64,000 nucleotides of DNA from Candidatus Cryosericum terrychapinii (GCF_003570925.1 NZ_QXIS01000033.1:90612-154611); one strand, 5' to 3'; positions 23,421-31,677 are shown, counted from the stretch's first letter. Notes: generated by a model not told the origin, from the sequence alone. Program-made: numbers and translations.

Positions 23421-24200
23421 ATGGCACATACGTTGTTCAATGATGAGTACAAGTATCACATCAAGGTGAAGCAGGGTGATGTTGGCAGGTACGTTCTGTT
23501 GCCTGGTGACCCCGGTCGCTGCGAAGTCATCGCCAGGTGGTTCGACAACCCGGTGAAGGTTGCCCAAAACAGGGAGTATGTCACATATACGGGAACTCTC
23601 CTGGGCGAGAAAGTCTCGGTGACGTCGACCGGAATCGGAGGTCCATCGACCGCCATTGCAGTCGAAGAACTCGCGATGGTCGGCGCGGAAACATTCATAC
23701 GCGTCGGAACGTCAGGCGCAATGCAGCCCGCAATCGGCGTTGGAGATCTGGCGATCGTCACAGCTGCGATCCGCGACGAAGGGACGACCAGGCAGTACAT
23801 GCCCATCGAATTTCCGGCAGTCGCCGACATTGATGTCACGCTAGCACTCAGAGCTGCGGCCGAAAAACTGGGTCTTACGTTTCACCTTGGTGTATCTCAA
23901 TCGAAAGACTCGTTCTACGGCGAGGTTGAGCCTGACCGCCAGCCACTTGCAGAGGAGTTGAACGCGCGTCGCAGGGCCTGGATTGCCGGCGGAGCCGTGT
24001 GTTCGGAGATGGAGGCTGCCACAGTGTTTGTGGTATCGAGCATTCTTCACAAGCGTGCCGGTGGCGTCATGCTCATCGTCAACAACCAGTTTGCAGAGGG
24101 CGGACACGAATCCCATCATCCGATATTGGACCGGCTCATATCGACCGGAATCGAAGCGATCAAACTGCTCATCGAAGAGGACCGTGTTGTCCGTCGCTGA
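23421..24200 (+). CDS. udp: Uridine phosphorylase-like nucleoside phosphorylase
   Basis: A 259-residue protein of the PNP/UDP family, cleaving a nucleoside with phosphate to base and (deoxy)ribose-1-phosphate. Start at 23421 (MAHTLFNDEYKYHIKVKQGD) with AAAGGAG 9 nt upstream. Phosphate-site residues appear in LLPGDPGRCEVIA (~28-40), S-T-G-I-G-G-P-S-T-A-I-A (~73-84) and R-V-G-T-S-G-A-M-Q (~98-106); the EMEAATVF motif (~201) binds the ribose. Length and the start of the active-site loop fit uridine phosphorylase better than hexameric purine enzymes, but specificity could be broader. It supplies bases for the deaminases encoded nearby. Confidence 0.88.
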   Translation: MAHTLFNDEYKYHIKVKQGDVGRYVLLPGDPGRCEVIARWFDNPVKVAQNREYVTYTGTLLGEKVSVTSTGIGGPSTAIAVEELAMVGAETFIRVGTSGAMQPAIGVGDLAIVTAAIRDEGTTRQYMPIEFPAVADIDVTLALRAAAEKLGLTFHLGVSQSKDSFYGEVEPDRQPLAEELNARRRAWIAGGAVCSEMEAATVFVVSSILHKRAGGVMLIVNNQFAEGGHESHHPILDRLISTGIEAIKLLIEEDRVVRR

Positions 24201-24206
24201 GTAACG

Positions 24207-24275
24207 TTTCTGCGTAGGAATCGCAGGCCCTGGGTTCGATGCCGGGGCCCATTCCGACGCTGGGATAGACTGCAG
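24207..24275 (+). other. tRNA-like remnant (uncertain)
   Basis: Just after the phosphorylase stop a stem CTGCG-TAGGAAT-CGCAG resembles an anticodon arm and is followed by CCCTGGGTTCGATGCCGGGG, a T-arm-like sequence with GGTTCGA, then CCCATTCC. No matching 5' acceptor or D-arm exists and U33 is absent, so it is not a functional tRNA. It may be a leftover of tRNA-directed integration or chance. The remaining 180 bases to the next gene hold nothing I can support. Confidence 0.3.
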
Positions 24276-24451
24276 TTCTTACTCTGTTTTTCGCTCGGCT
24301 GGGATGTAACCGTCCCCGCTTCCGTCGGTCTGTCGTGGCCCAATACCACAACTAATCCGCGCTTGTTCCGCTGAGTTGAAAAGACTTCTTCAACGCTATC
24401 AACGACAGCCTGGTGACGCCGCTATGTGGCGTCAACTATCTCGAGAGCCGG

Positions 24452-24676
24452 TCAACCGCCTCCCAGGAACGGGATGATGAAAACCGTATCTTCCTCCTGC
24501 AGTTTGGTGTTGTAGGGCCTACGCTGTCCGTTGACAAGCACGAAGCCTGCACGGTCGCGGTCAATGCCCAATGCTGCAAGCAGGCCGGCGACATCTGTTC
24601 CGGTCGGCACTTGGACTTCGTGCAGGTCTCCGACCTGATCGGCGACAATGGCATGCAGTTTGAGCTTTATGAGCAT
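24452..24676 (-). CDS. MoaD/ThiS-family sulfur-carrier protein
   Basis: A 74-residue beta-grasp protein starting MLIKLKLHAIVADQVGDLHE and ending F-I-I-P-F-L-G-G-G, the Gly-Gly tail that is adenylated and thiocarboxylated in MoaD and ThiS. Length is typical. GAGGGG is 5-9 nt before the ATG, and the gene begins 9 nt after the glutamine synthetase stop, so the pair forms an operon. A MoaD role would supply sulfur for the tungsto/molybdopterin used by the aldehyde oxidoreductase encoded nearby, though no other moa gene is in the window. A role tied to glutamine synthetase regulation cannot be excluded. Confidence 0.75.
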   Translation of the reverse strand: MLIKLKLHAIVADQVGDLHEVQVPTGTDVAGLLAALGIDRDRAGFVLVNGQRRPYNTKLQEEDTVFIIPFLGGG

Positions 24677-24685
24677 CCAGTCCCC

Positions 24686-26119
24686 TCAACAGTCGTAATA
24701 CAGCTCGAATTCTTTGGGATGAGGCAGGCGGCGGAGCGCTTCTGCTTCGTTCTTCTCCTTGTAGGAGCAGAACGCTTCAACAAATGCAGGAGGGAAAACG
24801 CCGTCTCGTGTCAGGAAGTCACTGCCACGTCTCAGGGCTGCGAAGGCTTCGGAAAGCGAGGTCGGAAGCACCGGAATCCTGCGGACAATTTTCTCGGGTA
24901 GTTTCTCAATGTCCCCTGTGTATGGGCCGAGATGAAGCGCTGTCGGGTCCGTTTCCTTCTCGATGCCATCGAGTCCCGCAAGAAGCATTGCGCTAATGGC
25001 GAGGTAGACGTTGGTCGTGGCATCCGGGGGGCGGAACTCGATGCGTTTTTCTGCCGCCGTATCCGCATAGATGGGGATGCGAACCGCCGCGGTGCGATTG
25101 CCCAGCGAGAAGAACGCCCGGATGGGGGCCTCGAATCCCGGAACGAGCCTCTTGTAGCTTATCGTAGAAGGGTTTGTGATACCGAGAAGAGCCGACGCGT
25201 TGCTGAGAATGCCGCCGATGTAGTGAACGGCGAGCGGCGACAGGTCGTAGGGTTCTCCTCCCTTCTGGTAGAACGTTGGTTGTCCTTTCTTGGTCAAATA
25301 TTGATGGAAGTGCATTCCTGTCCCGGCCTGACCGGCAATCGGTTTGGGCATGAAGGTTGCCGTCATTCCCATCTGCCGGGCAAGATTCTTGGCGAAGTAC
25401 TTGATCTTCTGCGACGCGTCGCCCATGGCGCGTGGCGTGCAGGGCATAACCTCAAGCTCGATCTGGCCGGCTTCCCCGGCCTCATGATGGTGATAGCGGA
25501 CGGTTACCCCGACATTTTCCAGCATCTGAACGAGTGTGCTTCGATAGTCGAAGAGGCGGTCGAGTGGCTGCTCTGCATGGTATCCTCGTCCGTGGCGGAT
25601 CGCGTAGCCCTGGAGTTGTGAGTTGTCGAGCGATACCGTGCTGCCCGTTTCTGCGCTCTCGATCGAGAAGAAACAGGTGGTCTCCGAGGACTTGAAATCG
25701 ACATTCTGGAAGACATAGAACTCGAACTCGGGGGCAAACCAAGCCGTATCGGCATACCCTTTGGACTTCAGCAAGGCTTCAGCCTGTTCTGCGATAAATC
25801 GAGGGTCGAGGGCAAAGCGTCGATGGGTGTGGGGCTCAAGGATGTCACAGAAGACTGCAACAGTAGGGACTTTGGCAAATGGGTCCACGAACGCTGTCGA
25901 CCGGTCCAGACGCAGGAGCATGTCGCTGCGCTCAACCGACGCGAATCCAGGGATGCTGGAACCGTCGAAAGCCACCCCCTGAGTCAGGAACCGCTCGTCG
26001 ACGCGGGACAGAGGAACCGTCACATGATGCAGGCCGCCGAACAGGTCCGTGAATTTCAGGTCGACCTGAGCGATCTCGTGTTCTCTCGCGTAGTTCAGAA
26101 ACTTCTGAAGCGTTTTCAT
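24686..26119 (-). CDS. glnA: Type I glutamine synthetase
   Basis: A 477-residue GSI dodecamer subunit converting glutamate, ammonia and ATP to glutamine. Start at 26119 (MKTLQKFLNYAREHEIAQVD) with GGAGGTAGAGG immediately upstream; a longer frame has no ribosome site. Signatures: VAFDGSSIPGFASVERSDML (~53-72), HHHEAGEAGQIELEV (~210-224), the ATP-binding PIAGQAGTGMHFHQYLTKKG, NPSTISYKRLVPGFEAPIRA and KRIEFRPPDATTNVY. The NLYELP adenylylation site of enterobacterial enzymes is absent, so regulation is likely by feedback and partner proteins. It sits between 8-oxoguanine deaminase (upstream, same strand, 51 nt) and the sulfur-carrier gene, likely one operon; ammonia released by deamination could be assimilated here. 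Confidence 0.95.
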   Translation of the reverse strand: MKTLQKFLNYAREHEIAQVDLKFTDLFGGLHHVTVPLSRVDERFLTQGVAFDGSSIPGFASVERSDMLLRLDRSTAFVDPFAKVPTVAVFCDILEPHTHRRFALDPRFIAEQAEALLKSKGYADTAWFAPEFEFYVFQNVDFKSSETTCFFSIESAETGSTVSLDNSQLQGYAIRHGRGYHAEQPLDRLFDYRSTLVQMLENVGVTVRYHHHEAGEAGQIELEVMPCTPRAMGDASQKIKYFAKNLARQMGMTATFMPKPIAGQAGTGMHFHQYLTKKGQPTFYQKGGEPYDLSPLAVHYIGGILSNASALLGITNPSTISYKRLVPGFEAPIRAFFSLGNRTAAVRIPIYADTAAEKRIEFRPPDATTNVYLAISAMLLAGLDGIEKETDPTALHLGPYTGDIEKLPEKIVRRIPVLPTSLSEAFAALRRGSDFLTRDGVFPPAFVEAFCSYKEKNEAEALRRLPHPKEFELYYDC

Positions 26120-26169
26120 ACCTCTACCTCCAGAGAAGCTGCCGGCTGGACGTGATCCGCGGCGCGACA

Positions 26170-27531
26170 CTAACGTGCCATGAGGTGCGCCGCTATTGTA
26201 TTCTGCCTGGCCACCAGAGCCCGAATGTCAATATTCGTGAACTGGCCGTTCTCGATGAGAACCTTGCCGTTGACCATGTTGAGACTGACCTGCTTGGCGT
26301 CGCACATGACCGGTGCTGTGAAGGGGTCGTGCAGGCCGCCGGCGAACTCGAGAGTGTCGAGATCCCACATGATCAGATCGGCCGCTTTCCCGACCTCGAT
26401 GCTGCCGATGTCCGAGTCCATGTGTAAGACTCGGGCGCCGCCCATGCTGGCCATAGCCAGAGCTTCGCGCGACGTAAGTGCGCCGGCTCCGTATTTCACC
26501 CGCTGGAGCAACATCGCCAGGCGTACCTCACCGATGAATGAACTGGTATCGTTGCTGGCACTGCCGTCGACGCCCAGGCCGATGCGCATGTTTGTTTGCT
26601 TCATGACCGTCACGGGAGCGATGCCGGAGCCGAGGCGCATATTGCTGGCAGGGCAATGGGCCATGCCGCACTCATGCTCGGACAGCTTGCAGATGTCGGC
26701 GTCGGACGCCCAGACGATGTGGGCGAACCAGGAGCGAGGAGTAAGCCAGTTGACCTCCCCCATGTAGTCGACTGGACGGAAGCCAAATGTCTGGAGACAG
26801 AATTCTTCTTCATCCTGTGTTTCGGCAAGATGCGTATGGATGAGCACATCCTCTTTCTCGGCCAGAGCTGCCGTCTGCTTCATCAGGTCTGTCGTGACTG
26901 AGAAGGGGGAGCACGGGGCCAGAGCAATGCGGGTCATTGCATACCGACTGCGGTCGTGGTACTGATGGATGACACGTTCGGACTCCGCCAGAATCTCCTC
27001 ATCCGTCTGCACTACGCTGTCAGGAGGTAGTCCCCCATCTTTCTTGCTGAGCGACATACTGCCACGTGTGGGATGGAAGCGCACGCCGACATCGCGAGCC
27101 GCACATATTTCAGCGTCGATGATAGCGTTATTGCCATACGGATACAGATAGAGGTGGTCGGTCGTCGTCGTGACGCCTGTCTTCAGCATCTCGCAAATGC
27201 CGATCTGAGCACTTGTATAGACAGCCTGTTCGTCGATGTACTTCCAGTGTTCATAGAGGAACGTCAGCCAGTCGAACAGCTTGGCATGTTCGACCTGAGG
27301 AACGTTCCGAAACAGCGTCTGGTAGAGGTGATGGTGGGTGTTGACGAAGCCCGGCATCATCAGCATGTGCTGGCCTGAGACGACGCGGTCCGCGGGAGTA
27401 TCAAGGACAGGTACCCCTGTGCCAATGGACGTGATGACATTGTCGTCGACGACCACATATGCATCTTTGAGTTCCTGTCGAAGAGCATTGCCCGTCATCA
27501 GGAAGGCGATGTCTGTGATGAGTGTTCGCAT
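26170..27531 (-). CDS. 8-oxoguanine deaminase-like amidohydrolase
   Basis: A 453-residue enzyme of the atrazine-chlorohydrolase/S-adenosylhomocysteine-deaminase branch. Zn-binding and catalytic motifs: F-V-N-T-H-H-H-L-Y-Q-T-L (~61-72), HTHLAETQDEEEFC (~232-245) with the following WFAHIVW, then AHCPASNMRLGSG and GLGVDGSASNDTS. The pattern T-H-H-H-x-Y-Q-T-L plus G-L-G-V-D-G-S-A-S-N-D is what I associate with 8-oxoguanine deaminases, converting 8-oxoguanine to uric acid plus ammonia. Related substrates (guanine derivatives, triazines) are possible. It is first in an operon with glutamine synthetase and a MoaD/ThiS protein and divergent from the ferredoxin/AOR operon, a nitrogen-recovery context. 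Confidence 0.82.
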   Translation of the reverse strand: MRTLITDIAFLMTGNALRQELKDAYVVVDDNVITSIGTGVPVLDTPADRVVSGQHMLMMPGFVNTHHHLYQTLFRNVPQVEHAKLFDWLTFLYEHWKYIDEQAVYTSAQIGICEMLKTGVTTTTDHLYLYPYGNNAIIDAEICAARDVGVRFHPTRGSMSLSKKDGGLPPDSVVQTDEEILAESERVIHQYHDRSRYAMTRIALAPCSPFSVTTDLMKQTAALAEKEDVLIHTHLAETQDEEEFCLQTFGFRPVDYMGEVNWLTPRSWFAHIVWASDADICKLSEHECGMAHCPASNMRLGSGIAPVTVMKQTNMRIGLGVDGSASNDTSSFIGEVRLAMLLQRVKYGAGALTSREALAMASMGGARVLHMDSDIGSIEVGKAADLIMWDLDTLEFAGGLHDPFTAPVMCDAKQVSLNMVNGKVLIENGQFTNIDIRALVARQNTIAAHLMAR

Positions 27532-27668
27532 GAACAGCCTCCGTTAGTTCCTTTCTATTGTACCGCCATTGGGGCCGCAATCAACGCGCAGTCCGCTTGC
27601 TTCCATTGCCACAGCATCTTGCTATAATCGGAACAGAATATGTTGTCGTGACAAGGATAGGAGGTCGC

Positions 27669-28061
27669 ATGAAGCACATCATCGTCAAGCCTGAGAGTTG
27701 TACGGGATGCCGTTTGTGCCAGCTCACATGCTCGGCCCAGAACTTCAGGCTCAACACACACAAGTCTGCTCGCGTGGGGATCGTGCCCCGTTTTCCAGAG
27801 GGCTATTTCGAGGTTCATCTCTGCAACCAGTGCGGTGTCTGCCAATCTGCATGTCTGGTTGAAGCGATTCTTGTCGATGCGAACGGAGCCTATGTGATCG
27901 ACGATTCCAAGTGCATCGATTGCGGAGCTTGTGTAGACAGCTGCCCGCAGAAAGCGATCTTCAGGTCACCCGCAAGTCCGCATCCCTACATGTGCAATCT
28001 TTGTGGGGCCTGTGTGCCAAACTGTGCGGCGCAAGCTCTGAGTTGGGAGGAAGAGCGATGA
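27669..28061 (+). CDS. Four-cluster-motif ferredoxin, partner of AOR
   Basis: A 130-residue iron-sulfur protein with four C-x2-C-x2-C-x3-C motifs: CTGCRLCQLTC, CNQCGVCQSAC, CIDCGACVDSC and CNLCGACVPNC, sufficient for up to four [4Fe-4S] clusters. Such proteins carry electrons for aldehyde:ferredoxin oxidoreductases and related complexes. GGAGGT is 2-8 nt before the ATG. The stop overlaps the AOR start (ATGA at 28058-28061), so the two subunits are translationally coupled and probably form a complex. A TATAAT box at 27623-27628 may be its -10. Confidence 0.93.
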   Translation: MKHIIVKPESCTGCRLCQLTCSAQNFRLNTHKSARVGIVPRFPEGYFEVHLCNQCGVCQSACLVEAILVDANGAYVIDDSKCIDCGACVDSCPQKAIFRSPASPHPYMCNLCGACVPNCAAQALSWEEER

Positions 28062-29908
28062 TAAATGGTTATGGTGGCTCGATACTGCGTGTCGACCTGA
28101 CCACTAGGTCGGTCAAGCGAGAGCCCGTGACGCCCGAGTTGGCTCACGATTGGCTCGGCGGTCGTGCATGGATCGCAAAGTACATGTATGAGGAGCTTCC
28201 TGCGGGTGTGGATCCGCTCAGCGCAGCAAACAAGGTGTTTGTAGCAACGGGGCCTCTCTCGGGTACGTTGTGGCCTTCCAGTGCCAAGATTGTGTGGGGC
28301 ACTAAGTCTCCGCTGACGGGAGGCTACATCGACAGCAACATGGGTGGCCTGATCATGGCGGAACTCAAGTACGCTGGCTTGGACATGATCATCCTTGAGG
28401 GTGCTTCGGCAATCCCGGTGTACCTCTGTATCGAAGACGACAAGGTCGAGGTACGTGACGCCTCCGGCTACTGGGGCGAGGGTTCCGTTGACACTGAGTA
28501 CGCACTGAAGCGCGATCTCGGGGAGGACTTCCAGATTGCGACTATTGGCCCCGCTGGCGAGAATTTGGTGAAGTTCGCATGCATTACCCATGACGTAGGA
28601 CGTCAGGCAGGCCGAGGGGGAATCGGGGCGGTTCTGGGCTCAAAGAAGCTCAAGGCAATCGCTGTGCGTGGAACGAAGCCAATCCCGGTCGCTGACATCG
28701 AGGGCCTCCGGAAGCACACGACCTCCGTCATCGACTTCATCAAGAATACGGCGTTCTTCCCGACCTTCTCCAAGTATGGCACGACGGATGTCACGGACTG
28801 GTGTGACAGCGTCGGAGTCATCCCTGTCAACAACTTCCAGCATGCGCAGTACCCCAAGAAGGACCGTATCAATGGCAAGTACATGCGAGAGCAGATATAT
28901 GTACGCGACAAGGGCTGCTATGCGTGTCCTCTGGGCTGTTCCACCTACACATATTCGAAGAAATACGATGTCCATGTCGAAGGCCCCGAGTACGAGACGA
29001 TCGGTCTGATGGGCTCCAATCTCGGCATGGACAGTATCGAGGAAATTGCCGTGCTGAACGCCGATGTCGACAATCTCGGCATGGACTCCATCTCTTCTGG
29101 ATCGGCGGTAGCTTTTGCGATGGAACTGTATCAACGGGGGATCTTGACAAAGGAAGATTTCGGTGGATTGGAGATGACATGGGGAAACGTGCATGCTGCA
29201 CGCGCATTCCTGAGGCTCATCGCTGCTCGGCAGGGTATCGGGGCGACATTTGCAGAAGGAGCTCTTGCTGCTGCGCGCATCATCGGCAAGGGTACTGAGA
29301 AATATGTCGTTCAGGTAAAAGGACTGGACTATTCCGCCTATGATACACATGCTGCCCCTGCCATGATGCTTGCATACATGACCTCAGACATCGGAGCCCA
29401 GCACACACGCGCCTGGGCGATCGTCCAGGACATCACCATGGGGCGCGGCTCCACTGAAGGGAAGGGACAGGTGGTCTATGATTTGCAGCACCTGCGTCCT
29501 CTCATGGAAGTGCTGGGCGTCTGTCGCTTCCCGTGGCTCGAGGTGAAGGTCCCCTGGGAGGACTACGTCACCGCGCTGAACCTGGTCACTGGACAGCACT
29601 ACACGACGGAGGGGCTGTTCGCCTTCAGCGAAAAGGTGTGGAACCTGACGCGAGCGTTCTGGACCCGTGAGGTCGATGGGTTTGGACGTGCCTGGGACCA
29701 GCCGCCGGCCAAAATGTATGAGGAGATGCCTGATGGGCCCACGAAGGGCGCTCGCGTGACGCAGGAGATGGTGGACCAGCTCCTTGACGGTTACTACCAG
29801 GCGTACCGCTGGGATCAGAACGGCCTGCCGACAGCCCAGAGGCTGCGTGACGTCGGTCTCGGTTCTGTGGCAGACGATCTGGTGAGGCGGGGACGGATCT
29901 CAGACTGA
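28058..29908 (+). CDS. aor: Aldehyde:ferredoxin oxidoreductase (tungsten/molybdenum)
   Basis: A 616-residue AOR-family enzyme, normal in length, oxidising aldehydes to acids with ferredoxin as acceptor (or the reverse) using a pyranopterin-bound tungsten or molybdenum and one [4Fe-4S]. The N-terminal domain begins GYGGSILRVDLTTRSVKREP and carries GRAWIAKYMYEELP; the cluster ligands are Cys287, Cys290 and Cys294 (CYACPLGC) and Cys489 (GVCRF). Pterin-contacting stretches such as E-Y-E-T-I-G-L-M-G-S-N-L-G (~310) are present. Coupled to its own polyferredoxin. The substrate is unknown; amino-acid-derived aldehydes are plausible given the aminotransferases in this region, but that is inference. 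Confidence 0.93.
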   Translation: MINGYGGSILRVDLTTRSVKREPVTPELAHDWLGGRAWIAKYMYEELPAGVDPLSAANKVFVATGPLSGTLWPSSAKIVWGTKSPLTGGYIDSNMGGLIMAELKYAGLDMIILEGASAIPVYLCIEDDKVEVRDASGYWGEGSVDTEYALKRDLGEDFQIATIGPAGENLVKFACITHDVGRQAGRGGIGAVLGSKKLKAIAVRGTKPIPVADIEGLRKHTTSVIDFIKNTAFFPTFSKYGTTDVTDWCDSVGVIPVNNFQHAQYPKKDRINGKYMREQIYVRDKGCYACPLGCSTYTYSKKYDVHVEGPEYETIGLMGSNLGMDSIEEIAVLNADVDNLGMDSISSGSAVAFAMELYQRGILTKEDFGGLEMTWGNVHAARAFLRLIAARQGIGATFAEGALAAARIIGKGTEKYVVQVKGLDYSAYDTHAAPAMMLAYMTSDIGAQHTRAWAIVQDITMGRGSTEGKGQVVYDLQHLRPLMEVLGVCRFPWLEVKVPWEDYVTALNLVTGQHYTTEGLFAFSEKVWNLTRAFWTREVDGFGRAWDQPPAKMYEEMPDGPTKGARVTQEMVDQLLDGYYQAYRWDQNGLPTAQRLRDVGLGSVADDLVRRGRISD

Positions 29909-29935
29909 GTCCCTGTGTGAAGCTGGAATCCGAAG

Positions 29936-29959
29936 ACGCCCAGGCAGATACCTGGGCGT
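29936..29959. terminator. Hairpin between convergent AOR and heliorhodopsin
   Basis: Perfect 9-bp stem ACGCCCAGG (29936-29944) / CCTGGGCGT (29951-29959) with a 6-nt loop; likely bidirectional. Confidence 0.6.
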
Positions 29960-29988
29960 TCATCACATTGCGAGAGTGGAGTGTCGGT

Positions 29989-30792
29989 CTACTTGCGAGC
30001 CACCGCACCGAAGAAGATCTGCCAGGCAAGCGCTGACTTGGCGACGAGTGAGAGGAGGACATACATGCGTTCGCCGAAGATGTAGTCGCGCCACTTCCCA
30101 ACCTTCCGGTACTGCAGGACCATGTTGATGGCGAAGCAATTGAAGAAAACGAAGATAGTGCCAAGGATGTAGTAGACGAAGGTGGGGATTGTCCCTGTTG
30201 CGCTGGCTGCAGCACTGAAGAAGTACATGCAGATGACGACCCAGGGGACCAGGCCGACGATCGAGCCGAAGATGAACGATGTCCAGTTAGTCCGCGCCGT
30301 CGTCTGGTTGTGCAGTTCCATCATGAGTCCGAACAGGTTCATGGCTGCATTGAGGAAGAAGATCATGATGGCGCTGGAAAGGTCGTACATGCCGGACAAT
30401 TCGGCGATGATGACGATCATGACGGACGAGCTCAATGCGTACTCATACCATCGGATGTAGTTGATGCCATGCCGCAGGTTTGCCTTGTACCAGTCAAACA
30501 CACCGGGAAAGACGGTCACAAAGTGGGCGATCGCCGACAGCAGGAGAAACACGGCAATTGCCGGACCCAGTCGAAAGGTGCCAAGTGTTGCCGGAGTAGG
30601 GACGGGCATTCCTCCTGGCCCGCCCGCCTTGAGATAGTCGGTCGTGATGGGTACTGTCAGTCCCTTCCCCCAGCCGAGAATGACGATGAAGATTGCCTGT
30701 CCAAGGTGCAGAAGACCCATGAGGCCGTTGTAGATGCGCAGCCGGTTGAGGTCATACGATGAATGCTGTGATTCTTGTCTGTCTCCCCCCAT
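29989..30792 (-). CDS. Heliorhodopsin
   Basis: A 267-residue seven-helix protein. The start at 30792 (MGGDRQESQHSSYDLNRLRI) follows AGGAGG by 6 nt; the open frame extends into tRNA-Leu but that is not coding. Heliorhodopsin hallmarks: RWYEYALSSSVMIV in helix 3 with the Schiff-base counterion Glu117, and VAKSALAWQIF in helix 7 with retinal-binding Lys252. The type-1 rhodopsin D-x-x-x-K pattern is absent. Heliorhodopsins have inverted topology (N-terminus inside), a slow photocycle and generally no ion transport. No carotenoid cleavage enzyme or retinal synthesis gene is in the window. It has its own consensus promoter and is monocistronic. Glutamine synthetase, a reported heliorhodopsin partner, is encoded 4 kb away. 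Confidence 0.93.
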   Translation of the reverse strand: MGGDRQESQHSSYDLNRLRIYNGLMGLLHLGQAIFIVILGWGKGLTVPITTDYLKAGGPGGMPVPTPATLGTFRLGPAIAVFLLLSAIAHFVTVFPGVFDWYKANLRHGINYIRWYEYALSSSVMIVIIAELSGMYDLSSAIMIFFLNAAMNLFGLMMELHNQTTARTNWTSFIFGSIVGLVPWVVICMYFFSAAASATGTIPTFVYYILGTIFVFFNCFAINMVLQYRKVGKWRDYIFGERMYVLLSLVAKSALAWQIFFGAVARK

Positions 30793-30813
30793 TGCTTGCC
30801 TCCTAATGTTAGA

Positions 30814-30828
30814 AATACTAAGAATACT
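30814..30828 (-). promoter_or_regulatory. Possible operator: direct repeat in heliorhodopsin leader
   Basis: AATACT occurs twice with a 9-bp period (30814-30819, 30823-30828; AGTATT on the coding strand) between the -10 box and the ribosome site. A consensus promoter with a repeat just downstream is the layout expected of a repressed gene. Confidence 0.4.
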
Positions 30829-30837
30829 ATTACGATG

Positions 30838-30866
30838 ATTATAGTAAACCATGAAATCTTTGTCAA
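30838..30866 (-). promoter_or_regulatory. Consensus promoter of heliorhodopsin
   Basis: On the minus strand TTGACA (30861-30866), exactly 17 nt, TATAAT (30838-30843): both hexamers match the sigma-70 consensus perfectly, the strongest promoter seen in the window. It lies about 45 bases before the start codon. Confidence 0.85.
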
Positions 30867-30896
30867 GGGGGATGTGCAGAACTGTTTTCACTGGAA

Positions 30897-30983
30897 TGGT
30901 GCCGAAGGAGGGAATTGAACCCACACGGGTGTTACCCCGGCAGATTTTGAGTCTGCTGCGTCTGCCAGTTCCGCCACTTCGGC
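30897..30983 (-). tRNA. tRNA-Leu (CAA)
   Basis: Acceptor GCCGAAG / CTTCGGC, D-arm with GGCGGAACTGGCAGACGC, anticodon stem-loop GCAGA-CTCAAAA-TCTGC giving CAA, long class II variable arm, T-arm GGGTTCGAATTCCC-type, and encoded CCA. Confidence 0.95.
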
Positions 30984-31078
30984 ACGGCCCTATTATACGT
31001 GCGGGCCGAGAGCTGTCAAACTGGTGCTCACACCGCAGCAGGCTGGCACCGGCTCCTATGCACAGCGGCTTAGATTCG

Positions 31079-31084
31079 TATAAT
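31079..31084 (+). promoter_or_regulatory. -10 box of a probably leaderless sigma-factor transcript
   Basis: TATAAT at 31079-31084, 6 nt before the ATG at 31091, with no ribosome site. No clear -35 hexamer. Confidence 0.45.
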
Positions 31085-31090
31085 GGCTTT

Positions 31091-31651
31091 ATGGATGACA
31101 TGCCGAAGCTCGCACAGACTATCGATCAGGTCGTGGCGGGGCGAACCGACCTGTACGAGTCCATTGTGCGCTACTATGAGGGATTCGTCTTCTCGGTGGC
31201 CCTTCGCGTGACCTTCGATCGTGATCTGGCCTATGACGTCACACAGGAGACCTTTCTGAAGTTGTACAGGAGCCTCTCCAAGTTCCGGGGGCAGTCGCGG
31301 CTGTCGTCATACTTGTATCGCATTGCCACGAATGCCGGCATCGACGCCGCGCGCAAACGGTCCCAGCACCCGGTGAGTTCCGGCGATGCCCAAGCTGATC
31401 TGCTGACGGTCGAGGCTCCACAGACTGCCAGCGATGGTCCAGATAGAGAAGAGGTCAAGTTCGCTCTTCGAGCCGCTTTGCAGAAGATCGACCCTGTGTT
31501 CAGGGCGGCCTTTGCCCTCGTCGACCTGGACGGCCTGAGCTATGAAGATGCGGCCTTCAGGCTCGGAGTTCCAGTGGGGACCGTCAAGAGCAGAGTATTC
31601 CGTGCCCGTGGTGAGCTGCGTAAACTCCTGTCGGGAACCTTGGGGCGTTGA
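31091..31651 (+). CDS. ECF-type RNA polymerase sigma factor
   Basis: A 186-residue sigma-70 family protein of extracytoplasmic-function size. Region 2 spans about 20-90 with the -10-recognition segment AYDVTQETFLKLYRSLSKF and RLSSYLYRIATNAGIDAARK; region 4 spans about 125-180 with LSYEDAAFRLGVPVGTVKSR as the -35-binding helix-turn-helix. Start assigned to the ATG at 31091 (MDDMPKLAQT), which lies 6 nt after a TATAAT and has no ribosome site; ATG 31100 is the alternative. The next two genes encode a single-pass membrane protein and a DUF4349 lipoprotein on the same strand, the usual sigma/anti-sigma/envelope target layout. Confidence 0.92.
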   Translation: MDDMPKLAQTIDQVVAGRTDLYESIVRYYEGFVFSVALRVTFDRDLAYDVTQETFLKLYRSLSKFRGQSRLSSYLYRIATNAGIDAARKRSQHPVSSGDAQADLLTVEAPQTASDGPDREEVKFALRAALQKIDPVFRAAFALVDLDGLSYEDAAFRLGVPVGTVKSRVFRARGELRKLLSGTLGR

Positions 31652-31677
31652 GCACGTCTTATGGATGGTGACAAGTG

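Noticed and set aside
24207-24275. Functional tRNA after the nucleoside phosphorylase gene
   Set aside because: Anticodon-like and T-arm-like pieces exist but there is no acceptor pairing, no D-arm and no U33; kept only as a low-confidence remnant.
30793-31101. N-terminal extension of heliorhodopsin to 31101
   Set aside because: The extension reads through tRNA-Leu and through the promoter; the ATG at 30792 has a strong ribosome site.
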